A stretch of DNA of 64,000 nt, taken from the NCBI GenBank assembly GCA_027257055.1, contig JAPVLO010000206.1:434001-498000 (forward strand), read 5' to 3'. The notes beneath the pieces were generated by a model. That model had not been told where the DNA came from and did not search any database. It saw only the letters and a program-made list of their open reading frames with translations. Positions 47,690 to 58,199 of this stretch are shown here, in pieces (the first letter of the stretch is position 1; each line of letters starts with the position of its first letter). The translations under genes and the position numbers were made by a program. The DNA is from Cephalopachus bancanus. Lineage: Eukaryota; Chordata; Mammalia; Primates; Tarsiidae.

Positions 47690-48500
47690 TTCAATACTTT
47701 CTTAAGTGTTTCTTGTAAAGGTGATCTTGTGGCAGTGTAGGTTCTTAGGGATTGGATATCTGGGAAAGATTTCAATTCTCCCTCACTGATGAAGCTTAGC
47801 TTGGCTGGGTAGGTTAGTCTCAGTTGAAATTTTTTATCTTTTAGAACTTTGAAGATAGGGCTCCAAGCTCTCCTAGCCTGGAGGGTTTCTGTAGATAAAT
47901 CTGCTGCTATTCTAATTGGTCTTCCCGTAGGTAGTCTGACCTTTTTCTCTTGCTGCCTTTAGGATTTTTTCTTTTATACCTATTTTGTTTAAGCAAATTA
48001 TTATGTGTCTGGGAGTTGGTCTTCTCATTTGTTGTCTTGCAGGGGTTCTCTGAATCTCTTGTGTTTGAATTTTTCCATCACTGAAGAGATGAGGGAAGTT
48101 TTCTTGAATGATTTCATGAAATGTTTGTTCCAGTGTGACCTCTGTTTCTCTCTCTGCCTCAGGAAGGCCAATTACTCTTAGGTTCGGTCTCTTGAAGTGA
48201 TCATTCATCTCTTGAAGTTTTGTTCTGTCTTTTTAAGCTTCTTTTCTATGTTTTTGACAGTTTGGGTTAGTTCTGTGTTTTGGTCTTCGAACTCTGAGAT
48301 TCTTTCTTCTGCTTGGCTAATTCTGCTTTCCATGCTTATTAGTTTGTTCTTTATTTCCATCACAGCATTCTTTACTGCTGTTATTTCTGACATCAGCTCC
48401 TTCCTATTTTCCTCTTTTCTCTCCTCAAATTTTTTTATTCTCTCTATTAATGTCTTGTCTGGGTTTGTTACATGTGACCAGTCATTCTAGGGCTCTTCAT
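47690..48500 (-). pseudogene. L1 ORF1 (RNA-binding chaperone), disrupted
   Basis: Family role: a trimeric coiled-coil RNA-binding protein that packages L1 RNA. Seen on the minus strand: a likely start near 48500 (ATGAAGAGCCC), a one-base shift just after it, then a heptad coiled coil at 48205-48490 (MEIKNKLISMESRISQAEE and neighbours), a second shift near 48206, the RNA-recognition segment (KRPNLRVIGLPE, IIQENFPHLF, RRPTPRHIII) at 47912-48208, and a C-terminal domain continuing to about 47690 in another frame. The length is near normal for L1 ORF1. Not expressible as one protein. Confidence 0.92.
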
Positions 48501-48509
48501 TGTTTGTGT

Positions 48510-49996
48510 TCTGAAGTCTGTTTTCTCAGTGTCTGACCTACCAGGCGTCTGTGTGAAATCTAATCTCTTCTTTTGGTTTTTCTTCATTTGTGCAGTTTTT
48601 TCCCCTCCCTACTTTTTCCTTCCCTCCACATCACTGTCTTCGTTAATTCTGTTATTCAGGGGTCGAGGGGTTGCTTTTATTTCTGTTTGTTTAATCTCTT
48701 ATTCTTCTTTATGTGTATCCTCTTACTTTGTTCAATTCTGGGGTTGCACTCTAGGTTGGGATTGGTCCTCTTTGCAGTTTTGAGGTTTACTTGTGAGGAG
48801 AGCTGTGATTCAAAATCTATCCACAGGTCCTGATATCCACTGACAGGTGTATGGATACTCTGGAACCCGCTTCCCACTGCCTTGGAATCTGTCCATGCAG
48901 TGGGGTTGTAGGTTGACTCCCAGAGATAAAATGAGGTTAACAGAGGGAAGAGAATGAGGCAGACAGTGGGGGGAAGAGGGAGATTGAGAGGGAGAGGAGT
49001 AAGGGGGAAAACAGACAAGTGTACCAACAAATGGAGAGAGAGACATAAACCGAAACAGATAAAAACAATAGACCATGGCTACAGACTAACCAACTCCCAC
49101 ACACAGAAAACTAAAACATACAATGATGCTAACATACAAGCTAACCAAACTCCTTATTGCTGTGCTATTCCTCTATACAAAGTTATAGTTTACAGAGAGG
49201 AGAATTGAGAAGAAAATAAAAAAGAGAAAAGAAAGAAAAAAAAGGAACAAAACAATAGGAATAGAATCAAGTCAGTAAACTAATAGAACCAATCAAGCAC
49301 ACTCTGAGACTTTTCGTTTAAGTTCAATGTCATTTCGGCTCTGATTTCTAGCTGTCTTCTCAGGCTGGTAAATTTGTTCACAGTTATGGTCAGTTGCCCT
49401 GGCCTGCTGTGAAGGGCAGTTTAAATCACCACTCAGTTCACCACTCGAATCTGTCCTGTGTTTGTCAAGCTTGCTTTCCCATATCGGTACTGTTACCCTG
49501 AATCGCCAGCAGGTGGTGCTATCTATCTCACCTCTCCAGATGGTCTTTATATCAGCTGCTCACCCAGAGGGAATGGAGCCGGACAGGAAGCGGTAGAGGT
49601 GGAGTCTGCCTCAAGGCGCACAGGAGGAGACCCACGGCCTGGCAGGACGTCACGGTTGCAGTAGAGGCGGCAGCAATTTCAGCAGATCTTGCTTGCAGGG
49701 GCTTCAAGGTCTGAAGTTGTGGATTGTGGTCGCCTTGGGCATGGGTGGTGCGATGTGCAATGGCCGCAGGGGGGGCGGTGGCGGCATGGCAGCTGCGTCG
49801 TCTGCGGCTGCAATGGTGGTTGTCCACACCACCGAGATGCTTCAGCGGTGTTGACAGCCAAGTGCCATGTGAAGAGCAGGCTGCCGGTGATGGGATCCGC
49901 AGCCTCTGGGGAGAGAGTCAGAGTCTTTCTGCATTCTCCTTTGCAGAGGGTCTCACAGACCAGGCTGCCCTGTCACCATCTTGCTGGAAGTCCACA
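48510..49996 (-). promoter_or_regulatory. L1 5' UTR with internal promoter
   Basis: The 5' UTR of the full-length L1, in antisense. It is GC- and CpG-rich at 49540-49990. CAAGATGGTGAC (minus strand, near 49974-49985), about 12 bases from the start, fits the YY1 site that positions transcription start in L1. A purine-rich block (GAGGGAGATTGAGAG type) at 48950-49010 is also present. Frames of 90-130 residues inside it reflect high GC and are not genes. Confidence 0.85.
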
Positions 49997-50008
49997 TATA
50001 GTAGGTTT

Positions 50009-50125
50009 AATTGTGTCCCTTGAACTCACTATACTACATAATAATAATAAATTTATAACTCATAGTCTTCATTTTCTTTAGATCTTCAAAGAGTTAGAAA
50101 TACTGAGTGTGAAATTTTATTTTTT
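50009..50125. other. Flanking unique sequence
   Basis: A short AT-rich spacer between L1 and Alu with no recognised feature. Confidence 0.4.
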
Positions 50126-50136
50126 AAAACAGTTTA

Positions 50137-50439
50137 TGGCCGGGCTCAGTGACTCAGACTGTAATCCTAGCACTTTGGGAGGCTGAGGCAAGTGGATTGC
50201 CTGAACCTGTGGGTTTGAGATCCAGCTGGGCAACTTGGTGAAGCCTTGTCTCTACAATAAATCAAAAGCTCGCTGGGTGTAGCACAGGCCTGTAGTTTTG
50301 GTTGCTTGGAAGGCTGAGGCAGAAGGATGGCTGGAGCCCAGCAGGTGGAGACTGCAGTAGCCAGGAGCATGCCACTGCAGTCCAGGTCTGGGCGAAGGAG
50401 TGAGACTCCAACTCAAAAAAAAAACATAAAAAAATAAAT
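50137..50439 (+). mobile_element. Alu with target-site duplication
   Basis: AAAACAG(T/C)TTA at 50126-50136 and 50440-50450. Intermediate lineage: GGCCGGGCTCAG start, B-box region GTGGGTTTGAGATCC with the T-arm stem partly decayed, older ACTTGGTGAAG junction, tail interrupted by CAT and AAAT. Confidence 0.92.
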
Positions 50440-50450
50440 AAAACAGCTTA

Positions 50451-50925
50451 ATTTGGATATAATTAGTATATAGTAAACTGCACATATTTACAGTGAACAG
50501 TTTGATAAGTTTTAACATATGTATATACCCATGAAACCATCACCACAATCAAGATAATAAACGTATATACGTTAACCCCAAAATTTTCCACATGCCCCTC
50601 TGCAATTATTCCTTCCTGCCTCTTTTCACCCGTACCCCACATCCTTCAGAAGGCAGTCACTGGTCTTCTTTCCATCACTATGAACAGCCTGCATTTTATA
50701 GAGCTTTATATAATGAAATTAAACAGTATGTACTCTTTTTTCTCTGGCTTATTTCACTCAACATAATTTTTTCATGATTCATCTATGTTGTAACACATGT
50801 ATCAATAATTTTTTCCTTTTAATTACTTGATAGTATTCCATTGTATGGATATACCACAGCTTGTTTATATCCATTCACCTGTTGGTAGAAATGTGAATTG
50901 CTTCCAAATTTGGCTATCACAAAAA
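50451..50925 (-). mobile_element. L1M 3' region, antisense
   Basis: CCATGAAACCATCACCAC, CTGGCTTATTTCACTC, AGTATTCCATTGTATGG and TTGTTTATATCCATTCACC are antisense L1M 3' blocks. It breaks off at about 50925. Confidence 0.78.
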
Positions 50926-51301
50926 AGCCAAGCAAGAACTTTTAAACATTCCAAATGTTAAATATTTACTTCTACAATATGTATATATTTTGTTCATGAC
51001 TCTAACAAAGTATTTGTTGCTGTAAGTCAAACTTAGTTCTTGTGGTTTCCAAGAAGGCTAGATTCTTCCGGTATAAATCATGAGAAGCCTTTTGGAGAAA
51101 TATGCATGATCAATCAAGAGAATGATAATTTTCTACTCAGTAATCTTAGAACTTTTGCCTAAAAGATTAATTTTCAAAAAAAAGGTAAACTGGTGAAGAA
51201 AGTTTCTATAGATACCTTTAGAATAGTAAAACATTGGAAGCAACTTAAATATATAATGAGGAAATATTTCCAGAGCCTGAGAAAGTGCTTCAGTTAAAAC
51301 A
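50926..51301. other. Unique sequence
   Basis: No recognised element or exon. Confidence 0.4.
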
Positions 51302-51311
51302 TGTAGTTCAA

Positions 51312-51598
51312 GCCGGGCTTGGTGGCTCAGCCTATAATCCCGCGCCTTTGGGAGGCTGAGGTGAGTGGAATGCCTGAGCCCGCGGGTTCGAGACCCACCT
51401 GGGCAGTGAGACCTCATCTCTACAATAAATCAAAAAATCAGCTGGGCGTGGTAGCGCATGCTTGTAATTCCGGCTACTCGGAAGACTGAGGTGGAAGGAT
51501 CGCCGGAGCCCAACAGGTCGAGGCTGCGGTGGCTGGGAGCGGCCACTGCACTCCAGTCTGGGCGACTGAGTGAGACTCCAACTCGAAAAAAAAAAAAA
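51312..51598 (+). mobile_element. Young Alu with target-site duplication
   Basis: TG(T/C)AGTTCAA at 51302-51311 and 51600-51609. A box TGGCTCAGCCTA, T-arm-like hairpin at 51382-51398 with one mismatch (CCCAC, explained by CpG decay), shortened GGGCAGTGAGACCTCATC junction. Member of the youngest subfamily. Confidence 0.94.
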
Positions 51599-51609
51599 GT
51601 GCAGTTCAA

Positions 51610-52049
51610 AAAAAGCATAATATGAAATTAAGTCTAGACCTTTATTGCAATCACATAAAATTCAGAATTGTTTGTGGATAAGGAAAACAAAAACATATTA
51701 GTATGTTACAGTAATGAAACTGAACATTTCTCTTTTACTATCTTTACTTTTACCATAAAATTTATGTGATAATAAACAGCAGAAAACAGTTGACTGCTCT
51801 AAAGTCACTAAACCCATAGGCTTTTTCTTCTTGATGGTGTGCTAACCCCTTCCACAAAAATTAGTTTTTGGAGGATGGGCTCCTCATAGTACTGACTTTC
51901 CCTGATAGGTAAGTGTACTAGGAACCCATTGGCATCAGTGTACCAGCTAGCATTATGTGAGAGGCTGTGTTTGGCTTCAGTGAATTTTTGGGGGGAGATT
52001 CTTTCAATATGTTTGCCCATTTCTTGATAGCTGATTTACCAGCCCACCT
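51610..52049. other. Unresolved sequence with a 70-codon minus-strand frame
   Basis: The frame at 51808-52020 (MGKHIERISPQKFTEAKHSL...) does not match a family I recognise. It abuts mariner sequence at 52050 and could be an old processed-copy fragment or chance. Confidence 0.3.
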
Positions 52050-52345
52050 GCCCATATCACACTGAGTGTTCAGCAGTTTTTGACCAAACATGGCATGGCC
52101 CACATGCCTCACCTGATCTCACCCTGAATGACTATTTTTTTGTTTCTCCAGATGAAAAAAGTCCTCAAAGGGAAACATTTTGCTGATGAGGAAGTGGTAA
52201 AACAAAAAGCAGTGGAAGCTCAAAAAGGCATCAAAAATTGAAGAGTTCAAAAACTCCTTTGAGTAGTGAAAAAAGTATCTCAATAGGCGTATTGCAAACA
52301 GAGAGTACTTTGAAGGTGACCAAAGTTGACACATGTAAGAATAAA
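52050..52345 (+). mobile_element. Mariner transposase C-terminal remnant
   Basis: Sense translation with frameshifts gives SVQQFLTKHGMAHMPH, a decayed proline-rich block, then QMKKVLKGKHFADEEVVKQK and KGIKN, which follow the C-terminus of a mammalian mariner transposase. Stops interrupt it. The catalytic N-terminal and middle parts are missing. Confidence 0.75.
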
Positions 52346-52913
52346 CACACAATTTTTTAAATAAATAAATTCCAAGTATTTTGGGTTCCTCCTCTTGTAT
52401 TGGTATACTTCAGACAAAATTTAGAGGCTGGTATTAGAAGAAAGGCTTCTGTACTCTGAGAATCTTCTTCAACTCAAATATATATGGTCTGTCATTGGCA
52501 GCTCTGTACAAACAACTCAGTAAGGTTTCATAACCTTAGTATATCAGTGTTTCACAGCTATGCTTGTGCCAAAGTATGGCAGTGTCTTGATGAGTGGCAT
52601 TAATTATTGTTGTTGCATGTTTTTGTGTGCCATCATAAGAATGTCAGAGCGTGAATTAGAGCAATGAACAAACATTAAGTTTCTTGTTAAACTTGGACAG
52701 ACTGGAAGTGAAACAGACATGATAGTCCAAGTTTATGGGGATAATGCCATGATGAAAATAGAAGTGTACAAATGGATTAAGTGTTTTTCTGAGGGGACAG
52801 AAAGTATCACTGATGGAGAGAGATCAGGACGACCGGTAACGAGCAGACTGATGAAAACGTTACAAAAATTCGTTGCATTGTGTGTCAAAATCATTGGCTA
52901 ACTGTGAGAAGCA

Positions 52914-52955
52914 TAGCAGACCAAATATAGCAGACCAAGCATAGCAGACCAAACA
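52914..52955. repeat. Short tandem repeat in mariner
   Basis: AGCAGACCAA recurs three times at roughly 14-16-base spacing; an expansion of coding sequence at the SIADQ position. Confidence 0.85.
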
Positions 52956-52961
52956 GTAAGG

Positions 52962-53232
52962 AAACTCTTTTTTTGTTTGTTTGTTTGTTTGTTTTGGTTT
53001 TTTTTGAGTTCGAGTCTCACCCTGTCGCCCACATTGGAGTATAGTGGCCGCTCCCGGCCACCACAGCCTTGACCTGCTGGGCTCCGGTGATCCTTCCACC
53101 TCAGTCTTCCAAGTAACCGGAACTACAGGCGTGTGCTACCACGCCCGGCTGATTTTTTGATTTATTGTAGAGATGAGGTCTCACTGCCCAGGCGGGTCTC
53201 GAACCCGCAGGCTCAGGCAATCCACTCACCTC
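52962..53232 (-). mobile_element. Young Alu, antisense, 5'-truncated, inside mariner
   Basis: A T-rich tail (with a GTTT repeat) precedes the antisense element. It stops at GGCAATCCACTCACCTC, so about 45 bases of the 5' end including the A box are missing. The T-arm-like hairpin is intact at 53192-53208. The mariner frame resumes directly after it. Confidence 0.92.
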
Positions 53233-53659
53233 TTAACTGAAAATCTTGGCATGAGAAATGTGTTTACAAAAATGGTCCTGAAGGAACTCTTGCATCACAA
53301 CACCTCACACCTTGCTCATGCCCTATCTGTGAGGGAGTCTTTAGCCAGTAAACAGATAACTGTATTGGAACACCCTCTCTACTCACCTGAGCTGGTGCCC
53401 AATGACTTTTTTTTAACCCAAAGATAAAGGAAATATTGAAAGGAAGACATGTGATGACATTCAGGATGTCAAGGGTAATACAATGATAGCTCTGATGACC
53501 ATTACACAAAAAGAGTTCCAAAATTGCTTTGACAGGTGGAGTAGGTGCTAGCATCAGTGCATAGCTTCCCAAGGAAAGTGCTTCAAAGGTGACCATAGTG
53601 TTATTCAGCAATGAGGTACGTAGCACTTTTTCTAGGATGAGTTTGCAAACTTGTTTCCT

Positions 53660-54330
53660 ATATATATATGAAAAAGATGGGAAATACCAAGTGTTGGTGA
53701 GGATGTGTATCATCTAGTGCCCTCACATACTGATGGTGGGAGTTTGGTTTGTTACAACCATTTTGGAAAATTCTTTGGTGTTATCTAATAAAGCAGAATA
53801 TACTGCATACACTATGACTGCAAATCCCCCTTTTAGGTGTATACCTAATAGAAATGACCACGTGTACTTGAATGTTGATAGCAGCATTATCTGCAATAGC
53901 CCCAAATTGGAAACTACCTAAGTGTTCATCAACACAAAATAGATAAATTATGATGAAGATACACAATAGAATACTATACAACAATTAGGATGAACAACCT
54001 ACAATTATACATATTCATATGGTTGAGCATTACAACTACAGAGAGAAACAAGCCAGAAGCAAAGAAAAAAAGCATGTAGTATATACTTTCATTTATATAA
54101 AGTACAAAGCCAGGCAAAATTAATAACGCTTTTAGGGATCAGAATAATGATTGTTCTCAAAGGTAGAAGGGCAGAGATTTACTAAGAGGAGCATGAAGAG
54201 GCTTCTGGTCTACTTATACTATGTATTGGTCCAAATGCAGGTATGAAATGTGTTCAGTTTGTGGAAATTCATCAAATTCATTTATGAGTACTTTTCTATA
54301 ATGTATATTATACTCCAATAAAAGTTTTTT
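53660..54330 (+). mobile_element. L1M 3' end, sense
   Basis: ACCAAGTGTTGGTGAGGATG, GATGGTGGGAGTTTGG, TTTTAGGTGTATACC, ATGTTGATAGCAGCATTATC, ACACAATAGAATACTATAC and TATTATACTCCAATAAAAG are the last kilobase of an old L1M, in order. Confidence 0.85.
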
Positions 54331-55385
54331 CTGTAAACTCTATAAGCATTATCAAAGCTTTAGAAATGTTATCAGGAGTTTTTTAAAATGTAGATATGGA
54401 AAGAGGGATCGTTGGCAAAGTTAGTATTGTGTTGGGAATTTACAATGAACTAGAAAATCAGGATTATATAGCAGGGTGCATCTGGGCAACTTTGCAACCA
54501 GCCAGGAATAGTTATTGCTAGTTATGGAGCTGAAAGCACTCAATAAATTTTGTCTCACTCATTGCACACTGCCTGATGATTGGCAAAGAAATAAAATATA
54601 AAATCAAGAAAGCCAGAATGCCCTCTGCAAGAATAAAAGGTACGGCCAATAGGGCACGCAACTGCACCTCCATCCAAAGTTGTATGGAGCTTATGAAAGG
54701 TCCAAGCTGCTACATGACTTGGAGAGCTCACATGCCTCCCTTTGCCAGGAGCACAGTTAGAAAAAGCAAACAGAAAATGTTTTTACTAAAATCCATAAGA
54801 AAAATAAGGACAGCTCTGCTTCAAACAACAGAAAGAAGAAGGAAAGGATATTCTTTCTCATCTTGTTAAAGATAAGTTCCATCAAGCAAGGAGAAATTCT
54901 CTACCAAGTTGAAGAAATATGAATTTTCTTTAGTTCTCACATATTGCCTAAGAACCAATGAGTTATCAGAATTTCTATTAAGAATTCCAACTATCCTCAT
55001 ATTAATTGTAAATCTTACAACTTATACTAATGATGTAAGGGTCCTAGCATGCTTCTTGAACAGTTTTTCTCAAAATTTTATTCTATGTAACTTTACAACT
55101 GAAATTCAGGATCTGGTAAAAACAGAGGTAAAGTGATTGCTAGCAATGGGAAAAGATTAAACATGTCACAGTATGTTGTGGAATCCACAGAGTTACTAAA
55201 ACAACAACTAATTAACTTACAGAACCAAAATCTGACCTCTAAATATCATTTCTTATTAAAAGAAATGACCCAATCTAGGTTTAGTTTAGTGTGAAAAATG
55301 TACTAGGTTAGTCTAGGACAGCTTATTGTGCTAGAAAGCAAAAAATAAAATAAATTACAAACTACTGGAGTCTTATCAAAAAAAG
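54331..55385. other. Unique sequence, no gene seen
   Basis: No recognised transposon. The 97-residue basic frame at 54576-54869 has no recognisable domain; low confidence that it means anything. Confidence 0.4.
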
Positions 55386-56309
55386 ATGGGGGGCGGAAGA
55401 AGGTGGTGGAGACGATCAGACTGTGCAAGTCCTTGTGTGAATGAGTATGGGCAAATTTTCATGTATGTCTGTTTGTAAATGGACATGTGTGTGTCTGACT
55501 GAGTGGGGACTCAGGAGCAAGTGGCCAGGGCTCTCCTGGTGGAGCAGCTGGTGCAGGCAATTGCTCTGCTTGGACCCTAGCACTTCCTAGGACAGAGAAG
55601 CCGAATGCCATTTTCTAAAATCAACAAATTCTTTCCCAGGAAGAAACTGCCAGGAGCAATGGCTATTGCCAAACTGTAGTAGGCCAGACACTGGCAGTGA
55701 GGGCTGTGGAGGGAGTGCAGCAAGGAAGCTAGAGGCAGAATCCCACTGAAGAAGAAACAGGCACCCCATCACCATCTTGAAAACTGGGCGGGGAAGTGTT
55801 CTGGCTTTCTCACCACAGAGCAATAGACCTGCTCTCTGTGACTGGTGCATTAACTACACAGGGGATGATCTGATCCAGAGGGAATATCCTGAAGGCATAA
55901 ACTTTGGAGAGACAGGATGAGTGTGGAGTCTCAGGTGCCCCACTCTCTACCCTGATCTAGCCATGTGACAAAGGGTACAACCAGAAAAAGACAAGGAAGA
56001 CCCCGAAAGAGATCAACAGCGAGTCCTGGGCTGACCCAACCACTCCTCCCCAGCAATTCTCTAAACATCAGATCCACACAGCTGGGGCACAACTGAGAGG
56101 GACGAACCTAGGTGGAACCCGGATGGCAGCCATGCTAGGAGAACTTTACTCTTGGGTAAACCTGGCTGAGATGCCCACCACCAGCACCTGGGAAGGAGAC
56201 GATACTGTATCTTCCCACCAGAGGGGATCCCCCTGACCTTATAAGAGCTGGAGGGAAGGACTGTCAGGAGCAGCAATCACTAGTAAAAGTAAGGTAAAAG
56301 GGACCTGAA

Positions 56310-57230
56310 AACCAGAAAAACGCCGGCTGGGAGCAAGGCCCCAGTAAAATGCGACCATGACGGAGGCAAAGCCCCATGGATCCTGTTGACAGACGTTCCC
56401 TAACTTTGAAGGATTGCATGCATAGGCTTGAGAATGTTCCCTCTTTAATTGAGATAATAGATTCGCAAATGGATGATGGCATTTGACAGCAAAAATTATA
56501 CATAGACATAATGGAGGTGAGATTGCAGCAAAAGAGGTGCCCCTTAGGGTGTGTAAGGATATTTTTCAGTAAACAGCAAGAGGTCGAGAAAAACAGACCC
56601 CAGCTGAGAGCTGGTGGAAAACAACCGTTTGAGATAAAAAAAAAATAGGTTAAGATATTTTAGGATTAAATAAGTAGTTTAATGAAGATAGAATTTAGAA
56701 TATTAATAATAAGATAAACTAGTAAGATAAGAGACATATAATAGTATAAATGATAGTTAAGAAAATATAGGGACATAAGGATAAAAATAAGATTAATAGA
56801 AATAAATATATAGTAGTAAGTAAGTTAAATAAGACCTAGGGTTAAGGTTTAGCTTTATAGGGTAAGGATATTATAGGCCTATAATAGTAAATAGTTATAA
56901 GAAAGTTAGGAAGAAAACCAGGACGTTCATAAATGTTTGACTTAAGAAAAACACCATCTGTGGTTGAAATTTTTAAAGGTCAACCTTATTGTGAGTGCAA
57001 AAAGGATGTATGTGGGCATTTGGTTAGCAACATAAGATACATTTGTGGATACAGGGCTGAGTGGAAAACCTATATAAGCTTGTGAAAAATAAATAAAAGT
57101 TGGCAGATTCTTGAGCTCTCCCCAGGAAGAGGATTCCTGTCGTTTTCGTCTTTTCTTTTTCGCCACTTCCCAATTCCCCCGTCTCAAGCCCTGACTCTCC
57201 TGGAGCTGGACTCCAGCAAAGGTCTGTCAC
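56310..57230 (+). mobile_element. LTR-like block (probable betaretrovirus-type LTR)
   Basis: Within the L1 5' UTR. It has TATATAAG at 57071-57078, followed within 20 bases by overlapping AATAAA signals (57088-57097), then a pyrimidine-rich U5-like stretch ending near CCAGCA or TCTGTCA. The close TATA/polyA spacing is typical of class II LTRs. Possible TG start at 56389 (TGTTGACAGACG) or earlier. Exact ends and a flanking duplication were not found, and no gag/pol sequence is present. Uncertain. Confidence 0.5.
56640..56925. repeat. C-depleted AT-rich tract
   Basis: About 285 bases with only around eight C residues on the plus strand, made of TAAG/TAGG/ATAG-like short words. It forms the middle of the LTR-like block. 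Confidence 0.8.
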
Positions 57231-57379
57231 CCATCCACCTCCATTGCCCTCTCCTCCTCCCCTGGACTGCACACTGGGAAGATTGTGAAGGAACCTGCAG
57301 CCACACAGGAGAGGGCTGGTGGGCTTACCTATGAGCAGCTGAGAGGAATTACAGAACCTGCAACAAGAAGGTGATTAGT

Positions 57380-57436
57380 GCCCAGAAATTCTTTTAATTC
57401 TTTTTTTTTCTACTTTTGTTTTGGATTTGTGTGTGT

Positions 57437-57489
<53 letters not shown>

Positions 57490-57637
57490 AGGGCTCCATT
57501 TGTATCCCTCCCCCTCTTTTTTTATTTTGGTTTGTTCTTCTTTTGTTTTGGTATACTGTGTGTGAATGTGTATGTGAGAGTTAAATTTGCATTCCTCCCC
57601 CTTTTTTCTTTTTTCTTCTTCCTCTTTCATTTTTTTG

Positions 57638-57680
<43 letters not shown>

Positions 57681-57850
57681 CTTTTCTGTTGGTTTTGGTT
57701 CGTTTTTAGTTTTCTTTTTATGTTTTTTGTTCTTGTTTTTGCTTTTGCATTCTTGTGATTTATTTTATTTGTTATTATTTCTGTCCATTCTATTTCATTC
57801 TACTTTTTTCTGTATTCCTCATTACTTTTACTTTATCTTGGACTCAGGGG
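57380..57850. repeat. TG microsatellites and T-rich minisatellite
   Basis: (GT)n at 57429-57488 and 57641-57680 with an ~88-bp near-duplicate between: TGTATGTGAG(G/A)G followed by ATTTG(T/C)AT(C/T)CCTCCCCCT at 57481 and 57569. The plus strand is almost free of A and C outside these units. Open frames here (57378-57972) are repeat-derived. Confidence 0.92.
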
Positions 57851-58199
57851 GTACACAAATATACCCATTGCATCACCATATAGAGTGGTGGTCGGGAGTG
57901 GGTCTCAGGAGGCCCCTACTCCAGTCAGTGAACATTGTAACATTGCAAGTAGTTTTGAATCCTAGCTCCTGACACTCCATCTTATTTGACTATCAAAACT
58001 ACAAGAAACAGCAGCTTCCTACCTCCAGCCCTGTTTTAAAACAGAACAAATTTGGAAGTTCTGATCAGGCCAGAATTGAGGGCTGAACAAACAACAGAAA
58101 TGAAAGTCCTACCCACTGCCACTGAATAATGGAACTAAAGAGAAAAGAAAGATATCTGTCACAAATGTGAAAAAAAGCAATGGAAGAACACAGATAATT

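Larger units (their letters stand above)
43199..49996 (-). mobile_element. Full-length L1, antisense, with 12-bp target-site duplication
   Basis: The ends are fixed by TATAGTAGGTTT at 43187-43198 and 49997-50008, a perfect duplication. Between them lie, on the minus strand, a CpG-rich 5' UTR (about 48510-49996), ORF1, ORF2 and a 3' UTR. The total is 6.8 kb; without the Alu at 46599-46882 it is about 6.5 kb, the normal size for an autonomous L1. The low divergence and perfect duplication indicate recent insertion, but both frames are broken, so it cannot now act by itself. Confidence 0.97.
52641..53425 (+). pseudogene. Mariner transposase remnant
   Basis: Family role: DDE/D transposase for cut-and-paste mobility. 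Seen: start ATGTCAGAG at 52641, then an in-frame TGA at 52665 where CpG decay of CGA is likely. Next comes the helix-turn-helix part KFLVKLGQTGSETD...YKWIKCFSEGTESITD..RSGRP (to about 52850), then a frameshift and QNHWLTVRSIADQT. After the Alu, LTENLGMRNVFTKMVLKELL is followed by HALSVRESLASKQITVLEHP and YSPELVPNDFF. The segment with the first two catalytic Asp residues is deleted. Inactive. Confidence 0.88.
52600..53630 (+). mobile_element. Mariner-like DNA transposon, internally deleted, split by Alu
   Basis: Transposase sequence begins at 52641 and ends near 53610. An antisense Alu at about 52962-53232 interrupts it between KL and LTENLG. After KELL the text jumps to HNTSHLAHALSVRE, so the middle of the catalytic domain is deleted. 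Terminal inverted repeats are not clear. Confidence 0.85.

Noticed and set aside
49458..50081. Overlapping frames of about 70-130 residues in GC-rich DNA, and a possible CpG-island host promoter
   Set aside because: They lie in the L1 5' UTR bounded by the L1 target-site duplication; GC richness explains both.
54576..54869. A 97-residue basic protein
   Set aside because: No domain, splice context or conservation can be shown; composition (Lys/Arg/Thr) follows A-rich DNA.
57421..57972. A 183-residue frame rich in Val and Cys
   Set aside because: Translated TG microsatellite and T-rich repeat.
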